NCBI RefSeq assembly: GCF_035989305.1
Contig: NZ_CP108514.1
Location: forward strand, 62,001-126,000
Length of the DNA: 64,000 nt
From: Streptomyces sp. NBC_01233
GTDB lineage: Bacteria; Actinomycetota; Actinomycetes; Streptomycetales; Streptomycetaceae
Direction of reading: 5' to 3'
Shown one piece after another: positions 18,382 to 27,387 of the stretch. Position numbers and translations under genes: made by a program. The notes beneath the pieces were generated by a model. That model ran no database searches and was not told the origin of the DNA. It saw only the letters and a program-made list of their open reading frames with translations. Numbering within the stretch: position 1 is the first letter of the stretch; each line of letters opens with the position of its first letter.

Positions 18382-19026
18382 CTACCGTTTGAGGTAGGCC
18401 AGGACGGCCAGTACTCGGCGGTTGTCGTCTGCGGATGGTTCGATCCGGAGTTTGGTGAAGATGGCGGCGGTGTGTTTGGCGACGGCGCTTTCGCTGATGA
18501 ACAGGGTTTGCGCTACGGCTGCGTTGGAGCGGCCCTCGGCCATCAGGGCCAGTACGTCCAGTTCGCGCGGTGTCAGCTGGGCGGTGGTGCCCCGGGCGTC
18601 GCTGCGGGCCAGCAGCCGTGCGATGACCTGCGGGTCCATCACCGTGCCGCCTGCGGCGACGGTGCGTACTGCGTCGACGAACTGGGTGGTGTGCGTGATC
18701 CGGTCCTTGAGGAGGTAGCCGATGGCGCCTTGGCCTCCGGCGAGCAGTTCGTGGGCGTAGAGCTGGTCGACGTACTGGGAGAGTACGAGGACGGGCAGCG
18801 CCGGCCGGGATCGGCGTGCTTCGAGGGCGGCTTGGAGGCCCTCGTCGGTGAAGGTGGGTGGCAGGCGGATGTCGACGACGGCGACGTCGGGTTGTTCTTC
18901 GAGGAGTGTTTTGAGGAGGGCGGGGCCGTTGTCGACTGCGGCGATCACCTCGAATCCGTGTTCTTGGAGGGTGCGGGTCAGTCCGTCCCGGAGGAGGAAG
19001 AGGTCTTCGGCGAGGACGACGCGCAC
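18382..19026 (-). CDS. NarL/FixJ-type response regulator
   Basis: This 214-residue protein starts at GTG 19026. The receiver domain has the acid pair (AED), phospho-acceptor Asp52 (VVDIRLPP) and Lys107 (LLKDR). The LuxR-type helix-turn-helix covers about residues 148-212 (LTPRELDVLALMAEGRSNAA, SESAVAKHTAAIFTKLRI). Its start overlaps the end of the histidine kinase gene by 49 bases, so the pair is translationally linked. The CPBP protease gene in the same run is a likely functional partner. Confidence 0.95.
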   Translation of the reverse strand: MRVVLAEDLFLLRDGLTRTLQEHGFEVIAAVDNGPALLKTLLEEQPDVAVVDIRLPPTFTDEGLQAALEARRSRPALPVLVLSQYVDQLYAHELLAGGQGAIGYLLKDRITHTTQFVDAVRTVAAGGTVMDPQVIARLLARSDARGTTAQLTPRELDVLALMAEGRSNAAVAQTLFISESAVAKHTAAIFTKLRIEPSADDNRRVLAVLAYLKR

Positions 19027-20306
19027 GGTATCTCCAAGGTCGCGGTGGTCGGGCCGCCCGGCGGGCTGTGCAGGACGAGGGTTCCGTCGAAGGGGTCCAG
19101 GCGGCGGCGTACGCCTTGCAGTCCGCTTCCGTCGGGGTCGGCGCCGCCGCGGCCTGCGTCGGTGACCGTGGCGCGCAGGGCGCCGTCGGTGTGGCTGAGG
19201 CGGATGTGGACCTCGGGGGCGCCGGAGTGTTTGGCGGCGTTGGCGAGGAGTTCGGCGACGGCGAAGTAGCCGGCGGATTCCACGGGTGCCGGGAGCCGGC
19301 CGGGCAGGGCGGTCTCGATGTGCACGTCGAGGTGGCTGTCGAGGGCGAGGGAGCGGACGGCGTCGCCGATGCCGCGGTCGGCGAGTATCGGGGGCAGGAC
19401 GCCGTGGACGAGTTCGCGGAGGTCTTGGAGGGCGCGTTGGGAGGTGGCGCGTACCTCGTGCAGGAGTGCGCGGGCGGCCGGGGGGTCGCGGTCGAGGAGC
19501 CGGGTGGCTTCGTCCAGGGTCATGCCCAGGGCGACGAGGCGGGCCTGTGCCCCGTCGTGCAGGTCCCGTTCGATGCGGCGCAGTTCGGCGGCTTGGACGT
19601 CGAGGATGTCGGCGCGGGATCCTGCGAGGTGTTCGATGCGGCGGACGAGTTCGGTGGTGTGGGGGGCGGCGAGCAGGCGTCTGCTCCAGCGTGCGTGGAG
19701 TCGCAGGGTGGCGGGGGCCAGCTTGAGTCCCGCGGCGATGAATCCGAGGCCGAGCAGGAGCGCGGTGAGCATCGCCGGGGTGGAGTCGACCGGGATGAAG
19801 GCGTACCAGTTGCCGTCGCCCAGGTGCCGCCAGACGAAGGGCTGTACGGCGGCGCCGAAGAGGCCGTACTCGACGAGGGCCAGCGGCACGGCGGCGAGGA
19901 GTGCGCCCGTCCACGGCTCTGCCCAGGCCCAGCGCAGGTCGTGCCAGAACCCGTTGTCGCCGAGGAGGGCGCGGGCCTGTCGGTGGCGGCCGGTGGTGTT
20001 CTCGTGTGGGGTCGGGCGGGGTGGGAGCGGTTGCGGTGGGCTGATCGCGGTTGCGGTCCAGCGGGCGGCCCAGTCTCGGTAGCGGTCGGAGATGCGGCGC
20101 AGGGCGGCTGCGGCGGGCGGGAGCAGGAGGAGGCCGATGCCGACGGGCAGGAGGAGGAGCGCCCCGACCACGAGGGTGCCGGCCCCGGACACGGCGAGCG
20201 CGGCGAGCGAGAGCAGCTGGCAGCGGCCGAGGTCGGCGAGCGCGCCCTTGAGGCTGCTGCCGGGGCGTCTGTCTGCCTGTGCCATGTCCACCTGTGGTTC
20301 CGTCAT
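18978..20306 (-). CDS. Sensor histidine kinase (HisKA_3 type)
   Basis: This 442-residue kinase has about four membrane helices (LLSLAALAVSGAGTLVVGAL; ALLAAVPLALVEYGLFGAAV). The dimerisation/phospho-acceptor segment IERDLHDGAQARLVALGM follows, then a HATPase domain with the N-box (ELLANAAKHS) and a G-box. It is the partner of the response regulator that overlaps its 3' end, and it starts one base after the stop of the CPBP gene. The signal is unknown; there is no large extracellular sensor domain, so membrane state is plausible. Confidence 0.93.
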   Translation of the reverse strand: MTEPQVDMAQADRRPGSSLKGALADLGRCQLLSLAALAVSGAGTLVVGALLLLPVGIGLLLLPPAAAALRRISDRYRDWAARWTATAISPPQPLPPRPTPHENTTGRHRQARALLGDNGFWHDLRWAWAEPWTGALLAAVPLALVEYGLFGAAVQPFVWRHLGDGNWYAFIPVDSTPAMLTALLLGLGFIAAGLKLAPATLRLHARWSRRLLAAPHTTELVRRIEHLAGSRADILDVQAAELRRIERDLHDGAQARLVALGMTLDEATRLLDRDPPAARALLHEVRATSQRALQDLRELVHGVLPPILADRGIGDAVRSLALDSHLDVHIETALPGRLPAPVESAGYFAVAELLANAAKHSGAPEVHIRLSHTDGALRATVTDAGRGGADPDGSGLQGVRRRLDPFDGTLVLHSPPGGPTTATLEIPCASSSPKTSSSSGTD

Positions 20307-20307
20307 G

Positions 20308-21201
20308 TCAGCGCGGTCCGTGCGCTGTTGCGGCGGTGATCCTATCCGGCGTGGTCGCCGCCCGGCGGGCGGAGGCGATCCACGGGAGTGCTGCGGCCAG
20401 GCAGGCGGCGCCGAAGAACGCCATCGGCGCTGTTGCCGGGGACGTCTCGTCCGTCACGTACAGCATGCCGAGGTTGACCAGGGTGTGGAAGCCGCCCGCG
20501 AGGAGCAGCCGGTTGCCGCGTACGCGTTCCAGGGCCAGGCCGAGGATCACGGACATCGCGATGGTGGCTGTCAGGAATCCGGCCGCGTAGGCCGGCTCCT
20601 GGGTGAGGACCGGTACGTGCCACAGGCCCCAGGCCGTCCCGACCAGGACGGAGGCGGTGAGCGGGCCGAAGCGGGTGCGCAGCAGTGGCTGGAGGTAGCA
20701 GCGCCATCCGATCTCCTCGGCGCAGGCACCGATGAGTTGGGCGGTCACGAGCAGGGTGAGGGGGTGTGCGAGGGCTTGGGGGTGGATGACGGGGAGGGAG
20801 CCGGAGGTGAGCAGGGCGCCGCCGGCGGACAGTGCGGTGATCAGGGCGGGGGTGAGGAGGAGGGCGGCCCGGTTGCCGGATGGCGGCCGGGCCTCGTGGT
20901 CTGCCGGTCCGTTGCTGCGGGCGGGCAGGGTTCCCGTGAGGCGGTCCCGGATCCGGCCGGGCCACAGCAGTGCCACGGCTGCCACGGCGAGGGCGGGGCC
21001 GAACTGGGTCAGTTGGAGCACTTCGGCGGGTATGCCGGTCGCGGGCTGGAGGGCCCCGCACAGTCCCGCCGCCAGGAAGGCGACGGCGAGGAACACCCCT
21101 GTCTGAGCCGCCCATCCGCTGCGCGGTGCTCGCCCCTGCCTCTGCCCCTGCCGCTGCTTGTGGTCCGGCCCCTGCTTGTGCTCGTGCTTGTGGTCCGGCA
21201 T
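20308..21201 (-). CDS. CPBP-family intramembrane metalloprotease
   Basis: From ATG 21201, after a GGGGGAGG ribosome site, the 297-residue protein has a His/Gln/Lys-rich cytoplasmic head and about eight helices. The CPBP (Abi/CAAX protease) motifs are present: ACAEEIGWRCYLQPLL (EExxxR), GTAWGLWHVP (FxxxH type) and a later His/Asn pair (GGFHTLVNLG). These enzymes cleave membrane-embedded substrates. It is the first gene of a run with the kinase and response regulator, with one base between genes, so it may process the signal or the sensor. Confidence 0.85.
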   Translation of the reverse strand: MPDHKHEHKQGPDHKQRQGQRQGRAPRSGWAAQTGVFLAVAFLAAGLCGALQPATGIPAEVLQLTQFGPALAVAAVALLWPGRIRDRLTGTLPARSNGPADHEARPPSGNRAALLLTPALITALSAGGALLTSGSLPVIHPQALAHPLTLLVTAQLIGACAEEIGWRCYLQPLLRTRFGPLTASVLVGTAWGLWHVPVLTQEPAYAAGFLTATIAMSVILGLALERVRGNRLLLAGGFHTLVNLGMLYVTDETSPATAPMAFFGAACLAAALPWIASARRAATTPDRITAATAHGPR

Positions 21202-21347
21202 GGTGCCCGGCCTCCCCCGTGGATCGCTGGGGGCGTGGCTGTCACGCCCCGCGTTCGACTCTGCCGGTTGGGGTCGGGGCCGTCCTTGCACGTGGGTGCC
21301 GGAGGGGGTGTATCCAGGTACACCCCCTCTCGAGGGCGGGTGGCGGG

Positions 21348-21818
21348 TCAGGCTGTGGTGGTGGAGTGGTTCTTGAGTGCTTGGGCGAACGCGCGCGCGG
21401 CGGTCAAGTCGTCCTCGTTCGGACGCTGCTTGTTGATGCCGCCGATCAGCTTGAACGGCGTCCACGTGTCGAAGGCGCGGCAGGTGAAGGTGTCTTCGAC
21501 CGCGAAGCCCTTGGTTTGGAGGAGCCGTACCAACGGGCGGGTGAACGGCGCGAGCGGCAGCTGCGGCAGGCCGCTCGTGGCGAAGGCGAAGGCCAGCCCC
21601 GACGACGCCGGCAAGGCGCGGACGAACCCGAGCAGGTCCGGGTGCATCCGCTGGGAGAAGACACCGGAGCCGAAGCCCACCAGGTCGTAGCCTGCCGGGG
21701 CCGCGACCTCCACTTCCTGCGGTGCGACCACGCGGGCGTCGAGTACGTCGGCCATCGCCTGCGCCACGCGACGGGTGTTGCCGTGGGATACGGACGTGCA
21801 TACGAGCAGAGTCTTCAT
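21348..21818 (-). CDS. Flavodoxin-family protein
   Basis: This 156-residue protein begins with a flavodoxin FMN-phosphate loop (LLVCTSVSHGNTRRVAQAM) and continues with the expected alpha/beta pattern, including GFGSGVFSQRMHP. It is likely an electron carrier or a small quinone/FMN oxidoreductase. It lies downstream of the LLM/FMN-reductase pair on the same strand, separated by 121 bases, which suggests a shared flavin theme. Confidence 0.8.
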   Translation of the reverse strand: MKTLLVCTSVSHGNTRRVAQAMADVLDARVVAPQEVEVAAPAGYDLVGFGSGVFSQRMHPDLLGFVRALPASSGLAFAFATSGLPQLPLAPFTRPLVRLLQTKGFAVEDTFTCRAFDTWTPFKLIGGINKQRPNEDDLTAARAFAQALKNHSTTTA

Positions 21819-21939
21819 CCGCGTCCCCTTCGTTTGTCGCCTTCCGCAGCAGAGACCGGGCAGACCTTCCGGATGTGACAGCCCCGCGCTGTGACGGGAT
21901 CCGTGTGCCGAGGGAGGGCTGGTTCCGGAGCGGCTGCGG

Positions 21940-22593
21940 TTACTCGGCCCGTAGCGCGGCCAGCCGCTGTGCGAAGGGCACGATCTCGAAGCCGGCGGCC
22001 GGATCCGTCGAGGTGATGGCCCCTGTCAGTGAACGGGGTGCGATCGCGTTGGCGGTGTCGAGGTCGGGGGCGGCGTCCCGGGCGGCGGGCGCCATGAGGC
22101 GCGCCAGTTCCGCGCCCGCGCGGGCGATCCGTTGCGCCAGTCCGTCCTCGCCCCAGTCTTCCGAGGCCGCGTACACGGCGGTCGGCGGGACGAGGGCGCG
22201 CAGGTGGGTGAACAGCGGGCGCAGAGCGTGTTCGGTGGCCAGGGAGTGCCGGGCCGTGCCTCCGGTCGCGCCGATGAGCACCGGCTTTCCGGTGAGGGCG
22301 TCCTTGTCGATGAGGTCGAAGAACGATTTGAACAGGCCGCTGTACGAGGCCGCGAATACCGGTGTGACGGCGATCAGGGCGTCCGCGGCCGCCACCGCGT
22401 CGAGTGCGGCGGCCAGTCGGGCGGGCGGGAAGCCGGTGACGAAGTGCTGGGCGATCTCGGTCGCCAGGTCGCGCAGTTCGATCGCTTCGGGCTCGGCGTC
22501 CACGTGGCCGAGTGTCGCGGCTGCGAGCCGGTCGGCGAGCAGGCGGGTGGAGGAGGGCGAGCTCAGGCCGGCCGATATGACGGTGAGCTTCAT
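21940..22593 (-). CDS. NADPH-dependent FMN reductase (CE1759 family)
   Basis: This 217-residue reductase has the NADPH_FMN_red signature SAGLSSPSSTRLLADRLA and the second segment VTPVFAASYSGLFKSFFDLI. Its start codon overlaps the stop of the LLM monooxygenase gene (ATGA at 22590-22593). The two form the known LLM_duo arrangement (CE1758/CE1759 type), in which this protein supplies reduced FMN. Start and length are well supported by the overlap. Confidence 0.9.
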   Translation of the reverse strand: MKLTVISAGLSSPSSTRLLADRLAAATLGHVDAEPEAIELRDLATEIAQHFVTGFPPARLAAALDAVAAADALIAVTPVFAASYSGLFKSFFDLIDKDALTGKPVLIGATGGTARHSLATEHALRPLFTHLRALVPPTAVYAASEDWGEDGLAQRIARAGAELARLMAPAARDAAPDLDTANAIAPRSLTGAITSTDPAAGFEIVPFAQRLAALRAE

Positions 22594-23690
22594 GCCTGCC
22601 TGTCCTCCTTCGGGTTCTGCTGGGCCGCCGCCACGCGGGCGGGGTGTGTGGGCGCGTCCGGTACGCCGGCCGGGCGCAGGTTCGCGAACTCCTTGCGCAG
22701 CACCGGCACGACCTCTTCGCCGAGCAGGTCGAGCTGTTCCAGGACGGTCTTGAGGGGGAGGCCCGCGTGGTCCATCAGGAAGAGCTGGCGCTGGTAGTCG
22801 CCGGCGTAGTCCCGGAAGGACAGGGTTCGCTCGATGACTTCCTGCGGCGAGCCGACGGTGAGCGGTGTCTGGGAGGTGAATTCCTCCAGGGACGGGCCGT
22901 GGCCGTACACGGGTGCGTTGTCGAAGTAGGGGCGGAACTCGCGGACCGCGTCCTGTGAGTTCTTGGCGATGAACACCTGGCCGCCGAGTCCGACGATGGC
23001 CTGTTCGGGGGTGCCGTGCCCGTAGTGGGCGTAGCGCTGCCGGTAGAGGTTCACCATCTGCTTGGTGTGGGAGGCGGGCCAGAAGATGTTGTTGTGGAAG
23101 AAGCCGTCGCCGTAGCAGGCGGCTTGTTCGGCGATCTCCGGCGAGCGGATGGAGCCGTGCCAGACGAAGGGTGCGATGCCGTCCAGCGGGCGCGGGGTGG
23201 AGGTGAAGGACTGCAGCGGTGTGCGGAACTTGCCCTTCCAGGTGACGGTGTCCTCGTCCCACAGGCGGCGCAGCAGCGCGTAGTTCTCGATGGCGAGGTC
23301 GATGCCGTCGCGGATGTCCTTGCCGAACCAGGGGTAGACCGGGCCGGTGTTGCCGCGGCCCGTCATCACGTCGACGCGGCCGTCCGCGACGTGCTGGAGC
23401 ATCGCGAAGTCCTCGGCGATCTTCACGGGGTCGTTCGTGGTGATCAGTGTCGTCGAGGTGGACAGGATCAGGTTCTCGGTGCGTGCGGCGATGTAGCCGA
23501 GCATCGTCGTCGGTGAGGAGGGGACGAACGGCGGGTTGTGGTGCTCGCCGGTGGCGAAGACGTCGAGGCCGACCTCCTCGGCCTTCTGCGCGATGGCGAG
23601 CATCGCTTTGATGCGCTCGTGCTCGCTTGGCACGCGTCCGGTCGTCGGATCGGCTGTGACGTCACCGACGGTGAAGATCCCGAACTGCAT
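22590..23690 (-). CDS. LLM-class flavin-dependent oxidoreductase (CE1758 family)
   Basis: This 366-residue luciferase-like TIM-barrel monooxygenase starts at ATG 23690 (MQFGIFTVGDVTADP), after AAGGGGAG. Family segments include FATGEHHNPPFVPSSPTTML and DVMTGRGNTGPVYPWFG. It is translationally coupled to the FMN reductase gene. The substrate is unknown; relatives oxidise sulfonates, amines or ketones. An AT-rich stretch just upstream (23708-23730, TTGTTTACAGTTCAA) stands out in this GC-rich DNA and is the likely promoter. Confidence 0.92.
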   Translation of the reverse strand: MQFGIFTVGDVTADPTTGRVPSEHERIKAMLAIAQKAEEVGLDVFATGEHHNPPFVPSSPTTMLGYIAARTENLILSTSTTLITTNDPVKIAEDFAMLQHVADGRVDVMTGRGNTGPVYPWFGKDIRDGIDLAIENYALLRRLWDEDTVTWKGKFRTPLQSFTSTPRPLDGIAPFVWHGSIRSPEIAEQAACYGDGFFHNNIFWPASHTKQMVNLYRQRYAHYGHGTPEQAIVGLGGQVFIAKNSQDAVREFRPYFDNAPVYGHGPSLEEFTSQTPLTVGSPQEVIERTLSFRDYAGDYQRQLFLMDHAGLPLKTVLEQLDLLGEEVVPVLRKEFANLRPAGVPDAPTHPARVAAAQQNPKEDRQA

Positions 23691-23704
23691 GACTCCCCTT
23701 CCCA

Positions 23705-23730
23705 AGATTGTTTACAGTTCAACCATACTC
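23705..23730 (-). promoter_or_regulatory. Probable promoter of the LLM/FMN-reductase pair
   Basis: An AT-rich island (TTGTTTACAGTTCAACCATA region) 15-40 bases upstream of the LLM start. The outer TTG/CAA is symmetric but the core is not, so I do not call an operator. Confidence 0.35.
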
Positions 23731-23889
23731 CGGAACGAGGGGTGCGCCCGGGGTATTCCCGATCCGGTGCGGGGCCGCCCGTGCCGGCCGGTGCCGCGTT
23801 TTCACCCGGCCGGCGCACATGCGCGGGCCGGGGCGGCACCGCAGCAGCAGGCTGTGACGGAGGATGTACCGCGCCGAGGGGTGACAGCG

Positions 23890-24798
23890 GTGAGAGCAGC
23901 CAGGATGCGGGCGGCGGGCGCCGTCACGGTCGCGGCCGTGTCCGTGATCGCCGCCGCCGCGGGCTGCTCGCCCACCGGCAACGGCCCCACCGGCCCGAAG
24001 ACGAGGACGGCCGTGCAGTCCCCGGCCGTCCCGGCATCCGCGTCCGCCTCGGCGGGCCACGGCCGGCTCATCCCGCGGTACGACACCGGCAGGACGGCCC
24101 AGGACCGGCGGATCCAGAGGTTCCTGCAGGACAACGAGGTCCTGGAACGCGTCGCCGCCTTCGTCGACGACCGGATCGCGCTGTCCTACGACGTGCCCGT
24201 GATCGCGAAGAGCTGCGGCGGGGCGAACGCCTCCTGGGACCCGCAGGCGAGGGACATCACGTACTGCTACGAGCTCGTCGACGAGACCGGGCCCGTCTTC
24301 CGGGAGCAGGCCGCCCGGGAAGGCTCCGGCAGTGCGGCGGAGCGGGCCGGGGCCGTGGACGACGACATCATCGGGTTCTCCAACGGTGTGCTCCTGCACG
24401 AGCTCGGTCACGGCCTGGTCGACATGTACGACCTGCCGATCACCGGCAAGGAGGAGGACGCCGTCGACCAGCTCGCCACACTGCTGCTCGCCACCGGCGG
24501 CGAGCAGCGCATCGACTACGCGGTGAGCACCCTCAACGCATGGGGCGCCCTGGCCGACGCGCAAGAGGCCGGAGACCTCTCCGGCCTCTTCTCCGACGAG
24601 CACTCGCTCAGCGCGCAGCGCTTCTACAACGAGATCTGCTGGCTGTACGGCTCGGACCCCGACGCCTTCAAGTCGGTCGTCATCGCCGTCGGCAACCCGG
24701 AGGGTGTACTGCCGGAGCTTCGGGCCGAGGGCTGCCGGCACGAGTACGAACAGATCAGGAAGTCATGGAACAGGCTCCTTGAGCCGTACCTCAAGTAG
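23890..24798 (+). CDS. Lipoprotein metallopeptidase (DUF4344-like)
   Basis: From GTG 23890, eight bases after GAGGGG, the 302 residues begin with a signal and lipobox (VSVIAAAAGC, Cys26), followed by a Ser/Ala/Pro linker. The catalytic HExxH is at residues 170-174 (LLHELGHGLVDMYDLP), with a likely third ligand in the following KEEDAVDQLATLL. The C-terminal part has Cys in ICWLYG and GCRHEY that could form a disulfide. This is the layout of DUF4344 putative metallopeptidases; it is expected on the outer membrane face. Substrate unknown. Confidence 0.82.
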   Translation: MRAARMRAAGAVTVAAVSVIAAAAGCSPTGNGPTGPKTRTAVQSPAVPASASASAGHGRLIPRYDTGRTAQDRRIQRFLQDNEVLERVAAFVDDRIALSYDVPVIAKSCGGANASWDPQARDITYCYELVDETGPVFREQAAREGSGSAAERAGAVDDDIIGFSNGVLLHELGHGLVDMYDLPITGKEEDAVDQLATLLLATGGEQRIDYAVSTLNAWGALADAQEAGDLSGLFSDEHSLSAQRFYNEICWLYGSDPDAFKSVVIAVGNPEGVLPELRAEGCRHEYEQIRKSWNRLLEPYLK

Positions 24799-25116
24799 CC
24801 CGGCCCGCGGACGGCGGCCTGCGTGAGCAGCGCTCGGCGCCCTGCCCGGTGGCGCAGGTGCAGCGGCTGGGCGGTGGATGCCGGTTTCGCTCGATCGGAT
24901 GACGGGCGGGATGCGGCATTGCCGATCGGGGCAATCCGCACAAATGCCCGCTACGAAGAAGAGGTGAGACCAGGGGGCACCATGGCCGGCCCCAGGACGG
25001 GGCCGGTCCTTCTTCTCGGCGAAAGAGCCGTTGATGACAGCGAGGCACAAGGGCGGGCGTGGCCGCCGCGGCGCCGGGCCGCGGTACGGCGCCCGGCGAC
25101 GCGCGAGGGGGTGCCG
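24799..25116 (+). terminator. Intergenic region with a hairpin at 24986-25006
   Basis: An 8-bp stem (CCGGCCCC at 24986-24993, GGGGCCGG at 24999-25006, loop AGGAC) is followed by a pyrimidine run (TCCTTCTTCT). It probably ends transcription of the metallopeptidase gene. The rest of the 318 bases holds no supported gene and should include the promoter of the sigma-factor locus. Confidence 0.5.
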
Positions 25117-25691
25117 GTGACACAGCCCGTGCGGTTTCGGAGTGCGGACGCGGGCGGGCCGCGGCTGCAGGAGGTGATGGAGCGGGTCGGTCACGGCGAC
25201 AAGGACGCCTTCGCCGTCCTCTACGACGCGGTCTGCGCCACCGTGTTCGGGATCGTCGTCAAAGCCGTCCGGGACCGGGCCCAGTCGGAGGAGGTGGCGC
25301 AGGAGGTGATGATCGACCTGTGGCGTCAGGCCGCCCGCTACCGCCCCGAGCAGGGAACCGTCATGACGCGGGTGGCGACGATCGCGCACCGCAGGGCGGT
25401 GGACCGCGTCCGGTCCGCCCGGGCCTCCTCCGACCGCGAGCACGCCACCGCCGTTCGCGACCGGCACAGGCTCTTCGACGAGGTCGCCGAAGAGGTGGAG
25501 GGCCGGCTCGAGGGCGAGCAGGCCTGGAGAGCCTGACCGAACTCTGGCGCCAGGCCGTGACCCTCGCCTACGACCGGGGCCTGACCTACCGCGAGGTCGC
25601 AGACCGGCTGGGGTCTCCGCTCGCGACCGTCAAGACCCGGATGCGCGACGGACTGATCCGGCTGCGCGACTGCATGGGGGTGACCACATGA
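25117..25691 (+). pseudogene. sigK: ECF sigma factor SigK-like, frameshifted between regions 2 and 4
   Basis: From GTG 25117 (six bases after GAGGGG) the frame encodes a sigma-70 region 2 ([40 protein letters not shown]) and stops at 25536 after EGEQAWRA. Region 4 continues at once in another frame ([40 protein letters not shown]) to a stop at 25691. In SigK relatives these parts are joined by a few residues (QVRRCL-type), so a loss of about 3n+1 bases near 25525 explains the break. Region 4 ends with a 4-base overlap onto the anti-sigma gene, so the operon was once normal. Unless frameshifting occurs, no full sigma factor is made. Confidence 0.85.
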
Positions 25692-26434
25692 AACACGACG
25701 AACACCTGCACACCCTCACCGGCGCGTACGCACTCGACGCACTCACCGGCAAGGAACTGCACGCCTTCACCGCACACCTCCGGCACTGCGAAGCCTGCGC
25801 CCAGGAGGTCGGCGAGTTCGAGGCGGCGGTGGCGCGCCTGGCCGCGGCGGCCGCCCTGCCCGCACCCGCCCCGATGAGGCAGACGGTCCTGCACCGCATC
25901 GAAACCGTCCCGCAGCCGCTCCCGCACGCCCGGCCCACGGCGTCGGCCCGGCTCACCGCAGTCCTGAGGCGCAGGGCCGGAGCCTTCGCCGCCGCGGCCT
26001 GCATCGCCGCCGCCGCGGCCTTCGGCGGACTCGCCGCGTACCAGTACCAGCAGGCCGAACAGGCCCGTACGCAGGCTCAGCAGGCCACCCGGCAGGCCCA
26101 GGAGCTGGCCGCCGTCATGACCGCCCCCGACTCCCGGACGGTGCACGGACGCACCACCACCGGAGCGACCACGTCCGTGACCACCTCGGCCCTGCGCGGC
26201 CAGGCCGTCTTCGCCAGCAGCGGCCTGCCGGTCCCGCGCGCCGGCAAGACCTACCAACTGTGGTTCGACGACCACGGCACCAAGCGCTCCGCCGGCCTCG
26301 TCCACAGCGACGGCGCCGTCGTCATGCAAGGCGATCCCGCAGACGCCCGCGCCGTCGGTCTCACCCTCGAACCCGCGGGCGGCTCGCCCGAGCCCACCAC
26401 CAGTCCCCTGCTGCGCCTCCCCCTCCCCGCCTGA
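25688..26434 (+). CDS. rskA: Anti-sigma-K factor RskA-like protein
   Basis: This 248-residue protein has a zinc-type anti-sigma head (HxxxCxxC form: [20 protein letters not shown]). One transmembrane helix near residues 100-120 ([20 protein letters not shown]) and a C-terminal extracytoplasmic RskA domain ([19 protein letters not shown]) follow. RskA-type proteins hold SigK at the membrane and release it by regulated proteolysis. Its cognate sigma gene immediately upstream is frameshifted, so this copy may have no partner or may act on another sigma factor. Confidence 0.92.
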   Translation: MKHDEHLHTLTGAYALDALTGKELHAFTAHLRHCEACAQEVGEFEAAVARLAAAAALPAPAPMRQTVLHRIETVPQPLPHARPTASARLTAVLRRRAGAFAAAACIAAAAAFGGLAAYQYQQAEQARTQAQQATRQAQELAAVMTAPDSRTVHGRTTTGATTSVTTSALRGQAVFASSGLPVPRAGKTYQLWFDDHGTKRSAGLVHSDGAVVMQGDPADARAVGLTLEPAGGSPEPTTSPLLRLPLPA

Positions 26435-26591
26435 CCGGGGAACCAGACCAAGGCGACGATGCGTCCTCATATATGCCGGTTTGATGCTTTTCCAATCCCT
26501 CCGGCGGACGGTACTGAATCCCTTCACGAGCCCCCTGCGGAAGCAGGGGCCGAGCATCCGCTCACTCGTGAAGCAGAAGGAGGTGAGACCC

Positions 26592-27032
26592 ATGACCGTT
26601 TCCGTGCGGACCCGCAGCCTGCTCGCGGGCGCGGCCGTGGCCGGCCTGCTCTCGGGCGGCGCCACGCTCGCGGCCACCGGCACGGCCGCCGCCGCTTCGA
26701 CGCCGGCATCGGCATCGGCATCGGTGGCCACTGCTCCGAACGGGGACCGCGACCGCGACCGTGACCGGCATGACCGCCGGGACGACAAGAACCACCGGTC
26801 GAACCATCACGAACGCTGCTCGTGGACCAAGGGGCACTGGGCCAAGACGTGGGGCAAGGGCCACTACGAGAAGAAGTGGCACCACGGCACCTGGCACCCC
26901 GGCCACTACGACCACCGGGGCCACTGGCACCCCGGCTGGTACGGCCACGGCTGGTCCCAGAACCACTGGGTGCCCGGCCACCACGCCACCCACTGGGTGC
27001 CGGGACACTGGAACTGCCACAACAAGTGGTGA
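26592..27032 (+). CDS. Exported His/Trp/Gly-rich repeat protein
   Basis: The ATG at 26592 follows a perfect AAGGAGGTGA. The 146-residue product has a Sec signal (LLAGAAVAGLLSGGATLA, cut near TAAAAS), then a charged DRDRDRHDRRDD stretch. About 80 residues are built from degenerate units of the type W-x-x-GH(W/Y): CSWTKGHWAKTWGKGHYEKK, GTWHPGHYDHRGHWHPG, HWVPGHHATHWVPGHW. Such clustered His and Trp suggest metal or surface binding. It lies directly after rskA, where SigK-type regulon members often sit. No family name is claimed. Confidence 0.8.
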   Translation: MTVSVRTRSLLAGAAVAGLLSGGATLAATGTAAAASTPASASASVATAPNGDRDRDRDRHDRRDDKNHRSNHHERCSWTKGHWAKTWGKGHYEKKWHHGTWHPGHYDHRGHWHPGWYGHGWSQNHWVPGHHATHWVPGHWNCHNKW

Positions 27033-27387
27033 CCGGTTCACCTGGCCCGCAGGGGCCCCGCAGGGGCTCCGGGCACCGCCCGGAGCCCCTCTCGCCTTTC
27101 CCGGCAGGTACGGCGGCAACCGCTCGCTCGGGCAACAAGGCCCGACGGTAACCAGCCCGTGAGTAGACCCGTCCCCCATCTGCCCGGACGCAGGCGGTGC
27201 GGGCTCCGCCGCCACCTGCCCGCCGAACCGGTGGAGTTGGACGGTGCGCAGCACGGCTTCGCGGTGCACGAGGCCCCCCTCGCGGCGCGGCCGGCCGGGG
27301 CCAGTCCGTCCGCGGCCCGGTGTGTCTGCGCGACCCGTGCTTGCGGGGTCCCTTCAATGGGCAGCCCCCTACGGAAACGGGCACCGT
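27033..27387 (+). terminator. Gap with a strong terminator at 27063-27089
   Basis: A perfect 12-bp stem (27063-27074 with 27078-27089, loop ACC) followed by a pyrimidine-rich TCTCGCCTTT ends the His-rich gene. The remaining bases up to the amidase start show no supported gene. Confidence 0.65.

Noticed and set aside
18382..19914. A 510-codon minus frame that includes the response regulator
   Set aside because: Only the C-terminal 214 codons are the regulator; the rest is Arg/Pro-rich and overlaps the kinase gene in another frame.
21940..23262. A 440-codon reading of the FMN reductase
   Set aside because: The first 223 codons overlap the LLM gene in another frame; the ATG at 22593 with an ATGA overlap is the real start.
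25500..25560. Programmed frameshifting in the sigK-like gene
   Set aside because: No slippery heptamer is evident and several linker residues are missing, so a deletion or sequence error is more likely.
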